DNA of 8,241 nucleotides from Methanoregula sp. (GTDB lineage Archaea; Halobacteriota; Methanomicrobia; Methanomicrobiales; Methanospirillaceae). The stretch spans positions 1-8,241 of the forward strand of contig JAURZP010000497.1 in assembly GCA_030653335.1 (NCBI GenBank), given 5' to 3'. Positions 1-5,799 of the stretch are shown here, piece by piece. Numbering within the stretch: position 1 is the first letter of the stretch; the number at the start of each line of letters is the position of its first letter. The position numbers and the translations under genes are program-made. The notes under the pieces are model-generated. The model worked only from the letters and a program-made list of their open reading frames with translations, was not told the origin of the DNA and ran no database searches.

Positions 1-651
1 CCCCCTCCTGTAGCGCCAGTGACAACTACAATTCCTCCGGCAACTGCAACGATATATCCCATTGATTCACAGACCTGCACAACCAATGCGGACTGTGTGC
101 CTGCCCAGTGCTGTCACCCGACCAGCTGTGTCCGGCAGGATGCAAAACCCGTATGTAATGGTATCATGTGCACCATGAGCTGCGAAGGTCCGCTTGACTG
201 CGGCGCGGGCAGCTGCGGGTGCACGAACGGGCGATGTTCGGTAATACAGGCCCGGCCCACCACATTATCGGTTGTAACAAAAACTTCAGTAACGCTGACA
301 GCAAGTCCCCAGCGGTACTCCCCTATTATGTCCTCCATACCCGGTATCGGGATTACGGTGGATGCCAATGGTTTTGATGCTGACAGGTCCCGGTTCGTAT
401 GGAACGCTACGCACGGGAATTTTTTCACATGGGGCCCGGTCAATTACACGGTAACTGATGTTGGAAACCCGGTCACCAATACTGGCGAGAAACTCTACTG
501 GTCGTTTACACAAAAACCCGCATCAATCCTTGTGCCGGTAGTAATTACGGTCACGGCAACAGATGCGAAAACAGGCAGGATGATGGGAAGCTCGAATGTG
601 GTCCTTGTATGGGAAGGGGATAACGCGGTGATGTTAAAGGATTTAAAGTAG
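1..651 (+). CDS. Secreted/surface protein with 12-cysteine cluster (5' partial)
   Basis: The frame is open to the left edge, so the true start lies outside the window; the GTG at 19 sits inside a Pro/Thr-rich linker and is unlikely to be the start. The visible 216 residues hold three parts. First is the linker (1-75), which looks like a wall or surface spacer. Next is a cysteine cluster encoded at 76-237, with 12 Cys in the order CxxxxxC, CC, CxC and CxxxxC, including the motif DCVPAQCCHPTSC. Last is a beta-strand-rich domain of about 130 residues with N-[ACY]-[ST] type glycosylation sequons (NAT, NYT), ending shortly after VVLVWEGD. Similar cysteine clusters occur in predicted secreted or lipoproteins of Methanomicrobia, so I infer an extracytoplasmic protein with disulphides or bound metal. 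The signal peptide would lie upstream of the window. Function unknown; extracellular location fairly likely, ligand not inferable. Confidence 0.85.
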   Translation, partial: PPPVAPVTTTIPPATATIYPIDSQTCTTNADCVPAQCCHPTSCVRQDAKPVCNGIMCTMSCEGPLDCGAGSCGCTNGRCSVIQARPTTLSVVTKTSVTLTASPQRYSPIMSSIPGIGITVDANGFDADRSRFVWNATHGNFFTWGPVNYTVTDVGNPVTNTGEKLYWSFTQKPASILVPVVITVTATDAKTGRMMGSSNVVLVWEGDNAVMLKDLK

Positions 652-679
652 GGAACTGGAATTCTGTACGATAACGCGT

Positions 680-722
680 GGGAGTTTTTCTTAAGACTAT
701 AACTCCCCGTATCCATTTTTTT
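680..722 (+). terminator. Hairpin plus T-run terminator
   Basis: GGGAGTT (680-686) pairs perfectly with AACTCCC (701-707) across a 14-nt loop, and seven T follow at 716-722. It lies 29 nt after the stop of the cysteine-cluster gene and is well placed to end that transcript before the convergent gene. Further T-runs follow on the + strand at about 763-796. Confidence 0.6.
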
Positions 723-866
723 ATGAACTGCCCTCATTGAGTACCGGGGGGATCAACGGTGATTTTTTACTCCGTTCCCCGACAATTTTTGATTTTTTCG
801 CCCACTGCTTTCATATCGGGGCTCATTTTATTCATTGATCCCGGTGCTCCCTGAACGAGCCTTTGA

Positions 867-1829
867 TCAGGGGCCTGAGAACCGCGTGAGTGTATACCGG
901 GTGAGGTTTTTTCCGGTGATTGCACGGGTGGATGCATCGATCCTGACAAAGAAGATCTCTTCAGTGCCTGAATCGACAAAGACCGGTTTTTCTGACGGTG
1001 TAATATGCAGGTGACAGAGTGTTTTTCCGGATACTACCGGAAATGAGATGTGGATAAACCTGCTGACCGTATCATAGATCTCTAAAAGGTATTTACGGAT
1101 TATTGCATCGACAAGCATCCGCCGGTACCCGTCAGGGTTCCGGTCCTCCTCATTCAGTTTGGGATAATCGTTTTCGATCCCGACAACCGTTATGGCGTTT
1201 TGGATACGGTCTTCCCTGATCCCGATGATGATGTCCCCGCCATCGGTATTGAGGAATCCTGCGATCGAGCGGGCGATGATGAACTTCGAGGCATTGGTCC
1301 GGTATTTCCTGACTTCGGCAGATTCACTTTGACTAATCTGCTCCTTTGTGAGATCAGCACTCCAGAGGGACTGGAGCTTGAACTCCACATGGTCGTTCTC
1401 TCCGGTTCTGATCATTTCCTGTATTTCATTGGCATCCTCTTCTGGTACCGTATATGAGGAGAGTTCCTTTGACCTGAGCACAAACCCTGCGCCTGCAGCA
1501 ATACCCACAAAGAGCAGCGCCTGGAAGATGATCCCCCCGATGATCATGGGAGTCAGAGAGACTACCGATACTGCAATGAGCAGGTAGGCAACAGCACAGA
1601 TGCCAGCGACATACAAACCCCGGTCCGGGTAAAAGCAGGTGGTATAGAGGATGGGAAAATAGAAGAGCTGGGGAATGATGGTGCCGTAGCCGGCGGCCAT
1701 GGAGAGATAGGTGATAACGATAATTGAGATGGTAAACAACGCGATGACAAGGAACCTGATCATGTCGGTACGGGGCAGTCGGAACGGTGAAATTACGGTG
1801 TATCCCTTCAGGCTCGTGGACTGGGTCAT
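867..1829 (-). CDS. Four-helix membrane protein with C-terminal Schlafen-type AlbA_2 domain
   Basis: 320 residues. The N-terminal part has four hydrophobic segments at about residues 23-45, 49-66, 72-92 and 95-118. The motif PQLFYFPILYTTCFYPDRG between helices 2 and 3 resembles membrane sensor domains I associate with methanogen histidine kinases (recalled, not searched). A short linker leads to an AlbA_2 (Schlafen AlbA_2) domain at about 135-310: the entry motif EFK at 149-151, the core FLNTDGGDIIIGIRED at 192-207, and the closing FFVRIDASTRAI at 293-304. AlbA_2 domains are nucleic-acid-binding or enzyme-like modules usually found in cytoplasmic regulators, so this would be a membrane-anchored version facing the cytoplasm. 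The ATG at 1829 is supported by a TATA-like box about 31 bp upstream and the absence of a ribosome site, consistent with a leaderless or near-leaderless mRNA. It is monocistronic. The domain call is firm; the biological role is unknown. Confidence 0.88.
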   Translation of the reverse strand: MTQSTSLKGYTVISPFRLPRTDMIRFLVIALFTISIIVITYLSMAAGYGTIIPQLFYFPILYTTCFYPDRGLYVAGICAVAYLLIAVSVVSLTPMIIGGIIFQALLFVGIAAGAGFVLRSKELSSYTVPEEDANEIQEMIRTGENDHVEFKLQSLWSADLTKEQISQSESAEVRKYRTNASKFIIARSIAGFLNTDGGDIIIGIREDRIQNAITVVGIENDYPKLNEEDRNPDGYRRMLVDAIIRKYLLEIYDTVSRFIHISFPVVSGKTLCHLHITPSEKPVFVDSGTEEIFFVRIDASTRAITGKNLTRYTLTRFSGP

Positions 1830-1856
1830 GGATGATGAGGGCTTAGTGCGGGTTGG

Positions 1857-1863
1857 TTATAAA
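1857..1863 (-). promoter_or_regulatory. TATA box of the AlbA_2 membrane gene
   Basis: On the minus strand the sequence reads TTTATAA, centred about 31 bp before the ATG at 1829. Archaeal transcription starts about 25 bp after the TATA centre, so the mRNA would begin within a few bases of the start codon. No Shine-Dalgarno-like sequence precedes that ATG, which agrees with leaderless translation. Confidence 0.5.
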
Positions 1864-1874
1864 TGATTGCCGGC

Positions 1875-1916
1875 ACAATGAGAGCAGGAATGTTCGGGCA
1901 GACCAGTTCTCATTGT
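1875..1916. repeat. Inverted repeat between tfuA and the AlbA_2 gene
   Basis: ACAATGAGA (1875-1883) and TCTCATTGT (1908-1916) form a perfect 9-bp inverted repeat with a 24-nt spacer. On the + strand it is followed by TTTTT. On the - strand it lies after the tfuA stop and just upstream of the AlbA_2 TATA box. It could be part of a terminator for tfuA or an operator for the downstream gene; the sequence does not decide between them. Confidence 0.45.
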
Positions 1917-1920
1917 TTTT

Positions 1921-1926
1921 AAAAAA
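1921..1926 (-). terminator. Poly-T terminator candidate after tfuA
   Basis: Six T in a row on the minus strand begin 13 bp beyond the tfuA stop. Archaeal RNA polymerase can terminate at such U-tracts without a hairpin. It is followed on the minus strand by the inverted repeat at 1875-1916. Confidence 0.4.
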
Positions 1927-1938
1927 GTGTCCTACCGG

Positions 1939-2580
1939 TCACTTGAGATCCGCGATATAACGGAGGGCTTCGATCGCATCGTTTCGTTTCTGGTCACAGG
2001 CATTGGTATCAACCCATGCGAGGAACCGCTCGCGGGTTTTAAGATCAACAGCATCAACAGAACCAGACACCATCGCCCGGTAGGTACGTTTGGGGTAGAA
2101 CAGGGAGCGGGCGGAAGTGAGCAGTGCGTCATGTTCCGCGTTGTCGAGGATCCCCGCCTCACAAGCCCGCTTTAAGGTAAACCGGATATTGATCAATGGT
2201 TCAGAGAGCGACATGCCGGAGACCGGGTCGAATACAAGCGCCACTTCATCGTCAGACTCCAGTTCGCCGTTCTTATACATCCGGTAGATCTCACCGATGC
2301 CCACCATCCCCAGTGTATCCATCTCTGCTGCCCGGAGTGCGCCCATACTCGATGAGCCGATCACCCGGATTCCGCCTTTTAACGCTGCAAGGATCTCACG
2401 GTGGGCAACGGCCGATTCCTGGTGAAAGACACCATCAATCAGGCCAATGATTTCAGCACCTTCCCGTGCTGCAGTGATGAGATCGCCCCGTTTGGCTGGA
2501 GGGCGGTACCCGGCAGCGAGGATCTTTTCGGCTGATTCCAGGTCAAGGCTTGGTCCGAGAAAGATGATGATCTTTTGCAT
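1939..2580 (-). CDS. tfuA: TfuA-like protein, partner of YcaO in McrA thioglycine formation
   Basis: 213 residues, typical length for the stand-alone TfuA-like core. Recognisable motifs are FLGPSL (7-12), GLIDGVFHQ (46-54), GSSSMGALRAAE (75-86) and GIGEIYRMYKNGELESDDEVAL, beginning at residue 94. In methanogens TfuA works with YcaO to convert a glycine of the Mcr alpha subunit to thioglycine; TfuA is thought to help deliver or activate sulfur (established for the ycaO-tfuA pair in Methanosarcina acetivorans; the sulfur role is a proposal). The gene overlaps the 3' end of ycaO by 38 bp, implying one mRNA and translational coupling. The ATG at 2580 has a GGTGA ribosome site three bases upstream, which supports this start. 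No truncation is seen. Expected to be cytoplasmic. Confidence 0.95.
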   Translation of the reverse strand: MQKIIIFLGPSLDLESAEKILAAGYRPPAKRGDLITAAREGAEIIGLIDGVFHQESAVAHREILAALKGGIRVIGSSSMGALRAAEMDTLGMVGIGEIYRMYKNGELESDDEVALVFDPVSGMSLSEPLINIRFTLKRACEAGILDNAEHDALLTSARSLFYPKRTYRAMVSGSVDAVDLKTRERFLAWVDTNACDQKRNDAIEALRYIADLK

Positions 2581-3754
2581 GCTTCACCCGTTCGCCCCGC
2601 CGTTCGGGGTCCATTGCAAAGACTTCAAGCCCGGGTACAATCACCCGCACAACAGGAATACCGATCTCTTCTCTTGTCAGGTCAGTGACGATAACCCGGT
2701 CAAGCCCGAGTTTCTCCAGTGCCTCAATGATATTATTGATGTCTTTTAAGAAGTCATCGGTGTCGGATGAGGGGATATTTGTGTAATCCACGGTCCCGTT
2801 ATCCCTGTACCAGTACCCGTTGATCCTTTTTGCCCGCTCGTAGCCCATCTTTTTCCTTAGATCGGCAATTGTTGTGTCTTCCCGTGCCCCGTGGATCTGG
2901 GTGAGCCGGCTCTGGGCTACTTCAGTGAGTGCACGCATGACGGCGATCCGGGCGCTGGTATGGGTGCCGATACCGATGGTGAGCAGACTTGGGTCTTTTA
3001 AGAGCACGTCATCTGCTACTGCGGCAATTGTCGGGATGCCGGTGTCACTTGTGATGTCTCTTATCGTGACCTCTACTTGTGCATCGGCAAATTTCTTCTG
3101 CATATCCTGAATCACCGGATCATCGATGCCGACAACCGCTGGGCCGGTGTTCCGCGTTGTCTCGACCAGCGACCAGGCGTCCCGCTCGATGACTTCAGAG
3201 AGGGCATGAAAGATCGCCTCTTCGATGGTGTTTCCCGATGCAAGTCCGTTGGTGTTTGTGCGAAAGACTCCCCGGTGCCGTGGGGGGACCGGGTGAAATA
3301 CTGCAAAGGCCGGGACCCACAACGTCTCGTTATTGACGATATCGTATCCCGGATACCAGGACATGAACCGATCCATTATTGCACCTTCCGGCAGGATCAG
3401 GTCGACAGGATCGATAACGGGTTCGCGTCCTTTAAGTTCCTGAAATAGTGCAACCCTGATCTCACGGTCGTGCGCCTCGGCTGAATAGCGCTCTATTCCT
3501 TCCATGATCGCCGAGATTCTTGACTCTTCAACAGTTGCTCCCTTACCGTTGTACACGGTGATCGCCCCGTCTTGTGCGGTCGGTCGGATGCAGGAGAAGA
3601 CGGGTATACCGATACGGTCAAGGTTTGTGATGTCCGCAACACGGGTTATTCCTGCGGCTGGAACTTTAGGTTCAATGCGGGCGAGGGTTTCGTTGAGCGG
3701 AGAAGCCCGCTGCGTCTCATGGTTGTAGGTCTTTTTGCAGGAGTGGATCTGCAT
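2543..3754 (-). CDS. ycaO: YcaO-type McrA-glycine thioamidation protein
   Basis: 403 residues, full length for methanogenesis-marker YcaO proteins. YcaO enzymes use ATP to phosphorylate a backbone amide; this subgroup, with TfuA and a sulfide source, makes thioglycine in methyl-coenzyme M reductase. The N-terminal lead-in with TRVADITNLDRIGIPVFS (37-54) is characteristic of the methanogen clade. ATP/Mg motifs of the family are visible: SAIMEGIER (81-89, the SxxxExxER motif), SEVIER (186-191) with the preceding NTNGLASGNT (167-176), and ALTEVAQSR (275-283, the ExxQ motif). The usual catalytic set therefore looks intact. The C-terminal tail after AMDPERRGER is basic and short, and its last codons are shared with tfuA. 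The start at 3754 matches the N-terminal length of relatives; there is no clear ribosome site, and a TATA-like box lies 40 bp upstream. Confidence 0.96.
   Translation of the reverse strand: MQIHSCKKTYNHETQRASPLNETLARIEPKVPAAGITRVADITNLDRIGIPVFSCIRPTAQDGAITVYNGKGATVEESRISAIMEGIERYSAEAHDREIRVALFQELKGREPVIDPVDLILPEGAIMDRFMSWYPGYDIVNNETLWVPAFAVFHPVPPRHRGVFRTNTNGLASGNTIEEAIFHALSEVIERDAWSLVETTRNTGPAVVGIDDPVIQDMQKKFADAQVEVTIRDITSDTGIPTIAAVADDVLLKDPSLLTIGIGTHTSARIAVMRALTEVAQSRLTQIHGAREDTTIADLRKKMGYERAKRINGYWYRDNGTVDYTNIPSSDTDDFLKDINNIIEALEKLGLDRVIVTDLTREEIGIPVVRVIVPGLEVFAMDPERRGERVKHAKDHHLSRTKP
2584..2588 (-). promoter_or_regulatory. Ribosome binding site of tfuA inside ycaO
   Basis: GGTGA on the minus strand lies three bases before the tfuA ATG and within the last codons of ycaO. 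It matches the part of the anti-Shine-Dalgarno sequence used by methanogens, and it fixes the tfuA start despite the 38-bp overlap. Confidence 0.6.
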
Positions 3755-3793
3755 GGATTTCGTCTCTTTAAGTAGTAGGTAGGCACTTTTCGG

Positions 3794-3800
3794 GTTTATA
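3794..3800 (-). promoter_or_regulatory. TATA-like box of the ycaO-tfuA operon
   Basis: TATAAAC on the minus strand, centred about 43 bp before the ycaO ATG, would place the RNA start roughly 15-20 nt upstream of the gene. It is the only good TATA match close to ycaO. The assignment rests on position and composition alone. Confidence 0.45.
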
Positions 3801-3853
3801 CATGCTCATACGTGATGATCAGGAAAAATGAACGGGTGAGTCCGGGTGTGACT

Positions 3854-3988
3854 TTAACTGTCAGTGGGAAGTGCATCAGCGAATTCCTGTACTTTTACTG
3901 ATGACCTGTCCCGTAGAGGTACACCATGACCGGGGAGCAGGACATCAAAATCAAGAGTGGCGATCTTTCGGATAGACTGGCTGCGAAA
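3854..3988 (-). pseudogene. C-terminal remnant of a metallo-beta-lactamase-fold hydrolase
   Basis: In one minus-strand frame ending with TAA at 3854-3856 the translation contains SIRKIATLDFDVLLPGHG followed by VPLRD and KVQEFADALP. This is the typical end of MBL-fold (glyoxalase II-like) hydrolases, where the His of LPGHG is the last metal ligand. Upstream of about 3988 the similarity stops and an in-frame stop appears near 4048, with none of the earlier metal motifs (such as HxHxD) and no credible start. The fragment is therefore a broken 3' end and not a gene. It meets, tail to tail, a histidine-kinase remnant on the other strand, marking a rearrangement junction at about 3983-3988. A longer minus-strand frame over the same DNA (3895-4224) lacks these motifs and is spurious. 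Confidence 0.7.
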
Positions 3989-4080
3989 CGGGCGAGCCGG
4001 GCAAGGGGGCACGGTTTGAGATCGTGGTGCCAAAAAAGGGTGTTACGGATCGCCGATGTGAAGTAAAACCCGGTGTATAA
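3985..4080 (+). pseudogene. C-terminal remnant of a sensor histidine kinase (copy 1)
   Basis: The plus-strand frame reads ETGEPGKGARFEIVVPKKGV and runs to TAA at 4078-4080. This matches the very end of the HATPase_c domain of methanogen PAS-type sensor kinases, whose last strands carry (G)xGARFEIxVPKG. Nothing upstream encodes the N, G1 or F boxes, the HisKA domain or PAS domains; instead the sequence runs directly into the hydrolase remnant. It is a non-functional tail. At DNA level bases 4011-4035 match 5567-5591 at 23 of 25 positions, because both stretches are kinase tails in the same orientation on either side of the ATPase gene. Family assignment rests on a short motif, so moderate confidence. 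Confidence 0.62.
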
Positions 4081-4191
4081 CATCGCAGGTATCAAAGAGA
4101 AGCGGGATAAACAGATGTCAGGAAGTCTTTTTAGAAATTTTCCCGCCTCTTTCGCATGTCCGGAAGAGCCAATATTTATGACCAAATGACA

Positions 4192-4232
4192 ATTAGTAAT
4201 AAGCAAAAATTTATTTTTTAGCAATTACTAAT
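4192..4232. promoter_or_regulatory. Inverted repeat upstream of the ATPase gene, possible operator
   Basis: ATTAGTAAT (4192-4200) and ATTACTAAT (4224-4232) form a perfect 9-bp inverted repeat separated by 23 bp of very AT-rich DNA. It ends just before the TATA-like tract at 4235-4250 and 28 bp before the ATG. The half-site centres are about three helical turns apart (32 bp), a geometry compatible with a dimeric repressor. No bound protein can be named. Confidence 0.45.
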
Positions 4233-4234
4233 AT

Positions 4235-4250
4235 CTTATAAAAATAAATA
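4235..4250 (+). promoter_or_regulatory. TATA-like tract of the ATPase gene
   Basis: CTTATAAAAATAAATA lies 10-25 bp before the ATG at 4260, and another candidate (ATTTATTTTTTA) lies at 4209-4220. No Shine-Dalgarno sequence precedes the ATG, so a leaderless or very short leader mRNA is likely. Which of the two tracts is used cannot be told from the sequence. Confidence 0.4.
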
Positions 4251-4259
4251 GGCACATGT

Positions 4260-5525
4260 ATGATCGATCCCTTTCAACTCCGGCGGATCACCGCCGATCA
4301 GATAGCCCGGTTCAAAACACAGGACCCGGGCATCAGTCGGAGAATCAATCCTGAACACTACAGGGAACGGTTGCGAATTGTCGTGATATCCGGAGTGCGC
4401 AGGTGTGGAAAATCTACCCTGTTAAAACAATTGTCCCTGGGCTATGATCCAGTGCTCTACCTGAACTGCGATGATGACCGGCTGGTAGGTGCAGAGACTG
4501 CTGATCTGGCAGCACTGCTTAAAATATGGGAAGAGGAATATCCAGGTGCCCGAACGGTTTTTTTAGATGAGATCCAGAATATCCCGGGATGGGAAAGGGT
4601 TGTCCGGCGGATGCATGATGAAGGATATAACATTTTTCTGACCGGATCAAACTCCCATCTGCTGAGTATTGAATTCGGAACTCATCTGACCGGCAGATAC
4701 ATTCAGATTGAACTATTTCCCTTTGGATTTGATGAGATGTGCCGCTTTAAAAAGATCCTTTTTAATAAATCCGGTCTCATCACCACCCGTCAGGAAGCAG
4801 GCATTCTACGGCTTTTTTCATCATATCTTGAGGATGGGGGATTTCCTGAATATCAAAAGGATCCCGATCCTGATATTCTCAGACGGACATTTGATGATAT
4901 CATATTCCGGGATGTTATAACGAGATACGGTATCCGCGAAATCAAAGCGTTTCGTGAACTCGCCCGTTATCTGTTAACGAACATGACCCGTGAAGCAAGT
5001 CTGAATTCTCTTGCATCTGTGATCGGGATAAAAAGCGGATTGTCTGTCAAGACCTGGATTGGATATCTGGAAGATTCGTATCTGCTGGGCAGTCTGTGTC
5101 CGTATGAGTATTCTATGAAACAGCAACTTTCCCGCAACCAGAAGTATTACGGGATTGATACCGGAATGCGCAATGCTGTAGCGTTTCGGTTCTCTGAAGA
5201 TTCCGGGATGCTTCTTGAGAATCTGGTCTGGACAGAGCTTCGCAGGCAGGGAAAAACCGTGTATGGATGGACAGGTAAACGGGAATGTGATTTTTTAGTA
5301 GTTGATCGTGGGGAGGTCAAGACTGCGATACAGGTCTGCTTCCATCTGACGCATGAGAACCGCCAGCGTGAGGTCGATGGTCTGGCTGAAGTTATGGAAC
5401 GGTTCAAAAACTGCACCGGGATAATCTTAACTGAGCGGCAGGATGAGATGCTCACCGTTAAGGATCGTCCGGTCCGGGTGACACCGGTCTGGCGATGGGT
5501 ACTAGAGGAGACAGGATTTTTTTAG
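4260..5525 (+). CDS. AAA_14/DUF4143 family ATPase
   Basis: 421 residues, typical length for this family. The Walker A motif is GVRRCGKST (45-53), Walker B is VFLDEIQ (100-106), and the sensor region LTGSNS (127-132) is followed by the family motif TGRYIQIELFPFGFDEM (143-159). The middle part carries the DUF4143 signature GGFPEY (193-198) and the DDIIFRDVITRYGI segment (212-225), then winged-helix-like helices. The C-terminal part (about 318-362) looks like a PD-(D/E)XK-type fold: ENLVWTELRR, CDFLV and IQVC. The usual catalytic Glu and Lys are replaced by Gln358 and Cys360, a variant that recurs in archaeal members and argues against nuclease activity. The start codon has no ribosome site. The gene stands alone between pseudogene fragments, is flanked by kinase tails, and ends in a T7 tract that overlaps the stop codon. 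Such ATPases are abundant in archaea but their role is poorly defined; proposals include toxin-antitoxin-like or defence functions. Confidence 0.92.
   Translation: MIDPFQLRRITADQIARFKTQDPGISRRINPEHYRERLRIVVISGVRRCGKSTLLKQLSLGYDPVLYLNCDDDRLVGAETADLAALLKIWEEEYPGARTVFLDEIQNIPGWERVVRRMHDEGYNIFLTGSNSHLLSIEFGTHLTGRYIQIELFPFGFDEMCRFKKILFNKSGLITTRQEAGILRLFSSYLEDGGFPEYQKDPDPDILRRTFDDIIFRDVITRYGIREIKAFRELARYLLTNMTREASLNSLASVIGIKSGLSVKTWIGYLEDSYLLGSLCPYEYSMKQQLSRNQKYYGIDTGMRNAVAFRFSEDSGMLLENLVWTELRRQGKTVYGWTGKRECDFLVVDRGEVKTAIQVCFHLTHENRQREVDGLAEVMERFKNCTGIILTERQDEMLTVKDRPVRVTPVWRWVLEETGFF
5517..5523 (+). terminator. T7 tract overlapping the ATPase stop codon
   Basis: Seven T encode the last Phe codons and the first base of the TAG stop. 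An archaeal polymerase could pause or terminate here, but no hairpin is evident. The next + strand T7 tracts are at 5909-5915 and 5951-5957, and these are equally possible end points. Confidence 0.3.
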
Positions 5526-5527
5526 AT

Positions 5528-5624
5528 ATCTCCGGGCTCACCCTCCGCGAGAGCAGCGTTCCGGACATGGTTTGAGATCCTGGTGCCAAAAGGAGCGTGG
5601 CGTATGTCAGGAGATGGCGCATAA
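5528..5624 (+). pseudogene. Frameshifted C-terminal remnant of a sensor histidine kinase (copy 2)
   Basis: Immediately after the ATPase stop, the plus strand reads ISGLTLRESSVP in one frame (5528-5563) and then, after a shift near 5564-5568, WFEILVPKGAWRMSGDGA ending in TAA at 5622-5624. The two halves together match the last 35 or so residues of methanogen sensor kinases, where the expected linking segment would be PGHGxWFEI; about 8 bases appear to be missing between the halves. No kinase sequence lies upstream because the ATPase gene abuts it directly. It is therefore both truncated and frameshifted. The wording differs from the copy at 3985-4080, so the two tails probably derive from different kinase genes and are not a target-site duplication. 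Confidence 0.62.
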
Positions 5625-5631
5625 TGGCAGC

Positions 5632-5639
5632 AAAAAAAA
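5632..5639 (-). terminator. T8 tract after the second ATPase remnant
   Basis: Eight T on the minus strand start one base beyond the TGA of the ATPase stub at 5641-5643. It would end any minus-strand transcript of the remnant and any read-through from the operon at 5972-7100. Confidence 0.4.
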
Positions 5640-5640
5640 T

Positions 5641-5799
5641 TCAGCTATGGGCAAGACTACCCATCCCCACGTAACTATTCAGATGCCCAGAAGGAATTTC
5701 CAGACAGGGTTCAATTGAGAAATAGAGTTTTCTCCGGTACTCCTGTGTCCATTCCGGGCTTACACCCCCTTTTGTCCACCAGGGATTGAACCGCTCCAT
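5641..5799 (-). pseudogene. N-terminal stub of a second DUF4143-type ATPase
   Basis: The minus strand encodes MERFNPWWTKGGVSPEW followed by TQEYRRKLYFSIEPCLEI, and then 20 residues without recognisable similarity before TGA. The xRFNPWW...W...(F/Y)RR.L(F/Y) pattern is the usual N-terminal segment of archaeal DUF4143 ATPases, which place the Walker A motif (GLRRVGKT) directly after it. Here the P-loop and everything beyond is missing, so the reading frame is a 52-codon relic. The frame stays open upstream of the ATG to about 5840, so the original start may have been slightly earlier. Its subtype (FNPWW-leading) differs from the intact ATPase at 4260-5525, so it is not a duplicate of that gene. 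Whether a 52-residue peptide is still made is unknown. Confidence 0.6.

Noticed and set aside
767..835. 22-codon minus-strand frame (MNKMSPDMKAVGEKIKN...) just after the AlbA_2 gene
   Set aside because: It reads protein-like but has only a weak ribosome-like sequence, no promoter, and is too short to judge. The longer frame containing it (767-979) overlaps the AlbA_2 coding region.
4066..4189. Plus-strand frame with a 24-codon ATG-started peptide at 4115
   Set aside because: No ribosome site, no recognisable motif, and it runs between pseudogene remnants and the ATPase promoter.
3895..4224. 109-codon minus-strand open frame upstream of the ATPase
   Set aside because: It runs through the hydrolase and kinase remnants in a frame that matches neither; the recognisable motifs are in other frames.
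4011..5591. 23-of-25 direct repeat flanking the ATPase as a target-site duplication of a mobile element
   Set aside because: Both copies translate as histidine-kinase C-termini with different surrounding residues, so shared ancestry of kinase genes explains them. No terminal inverted repeats or transposase were found.
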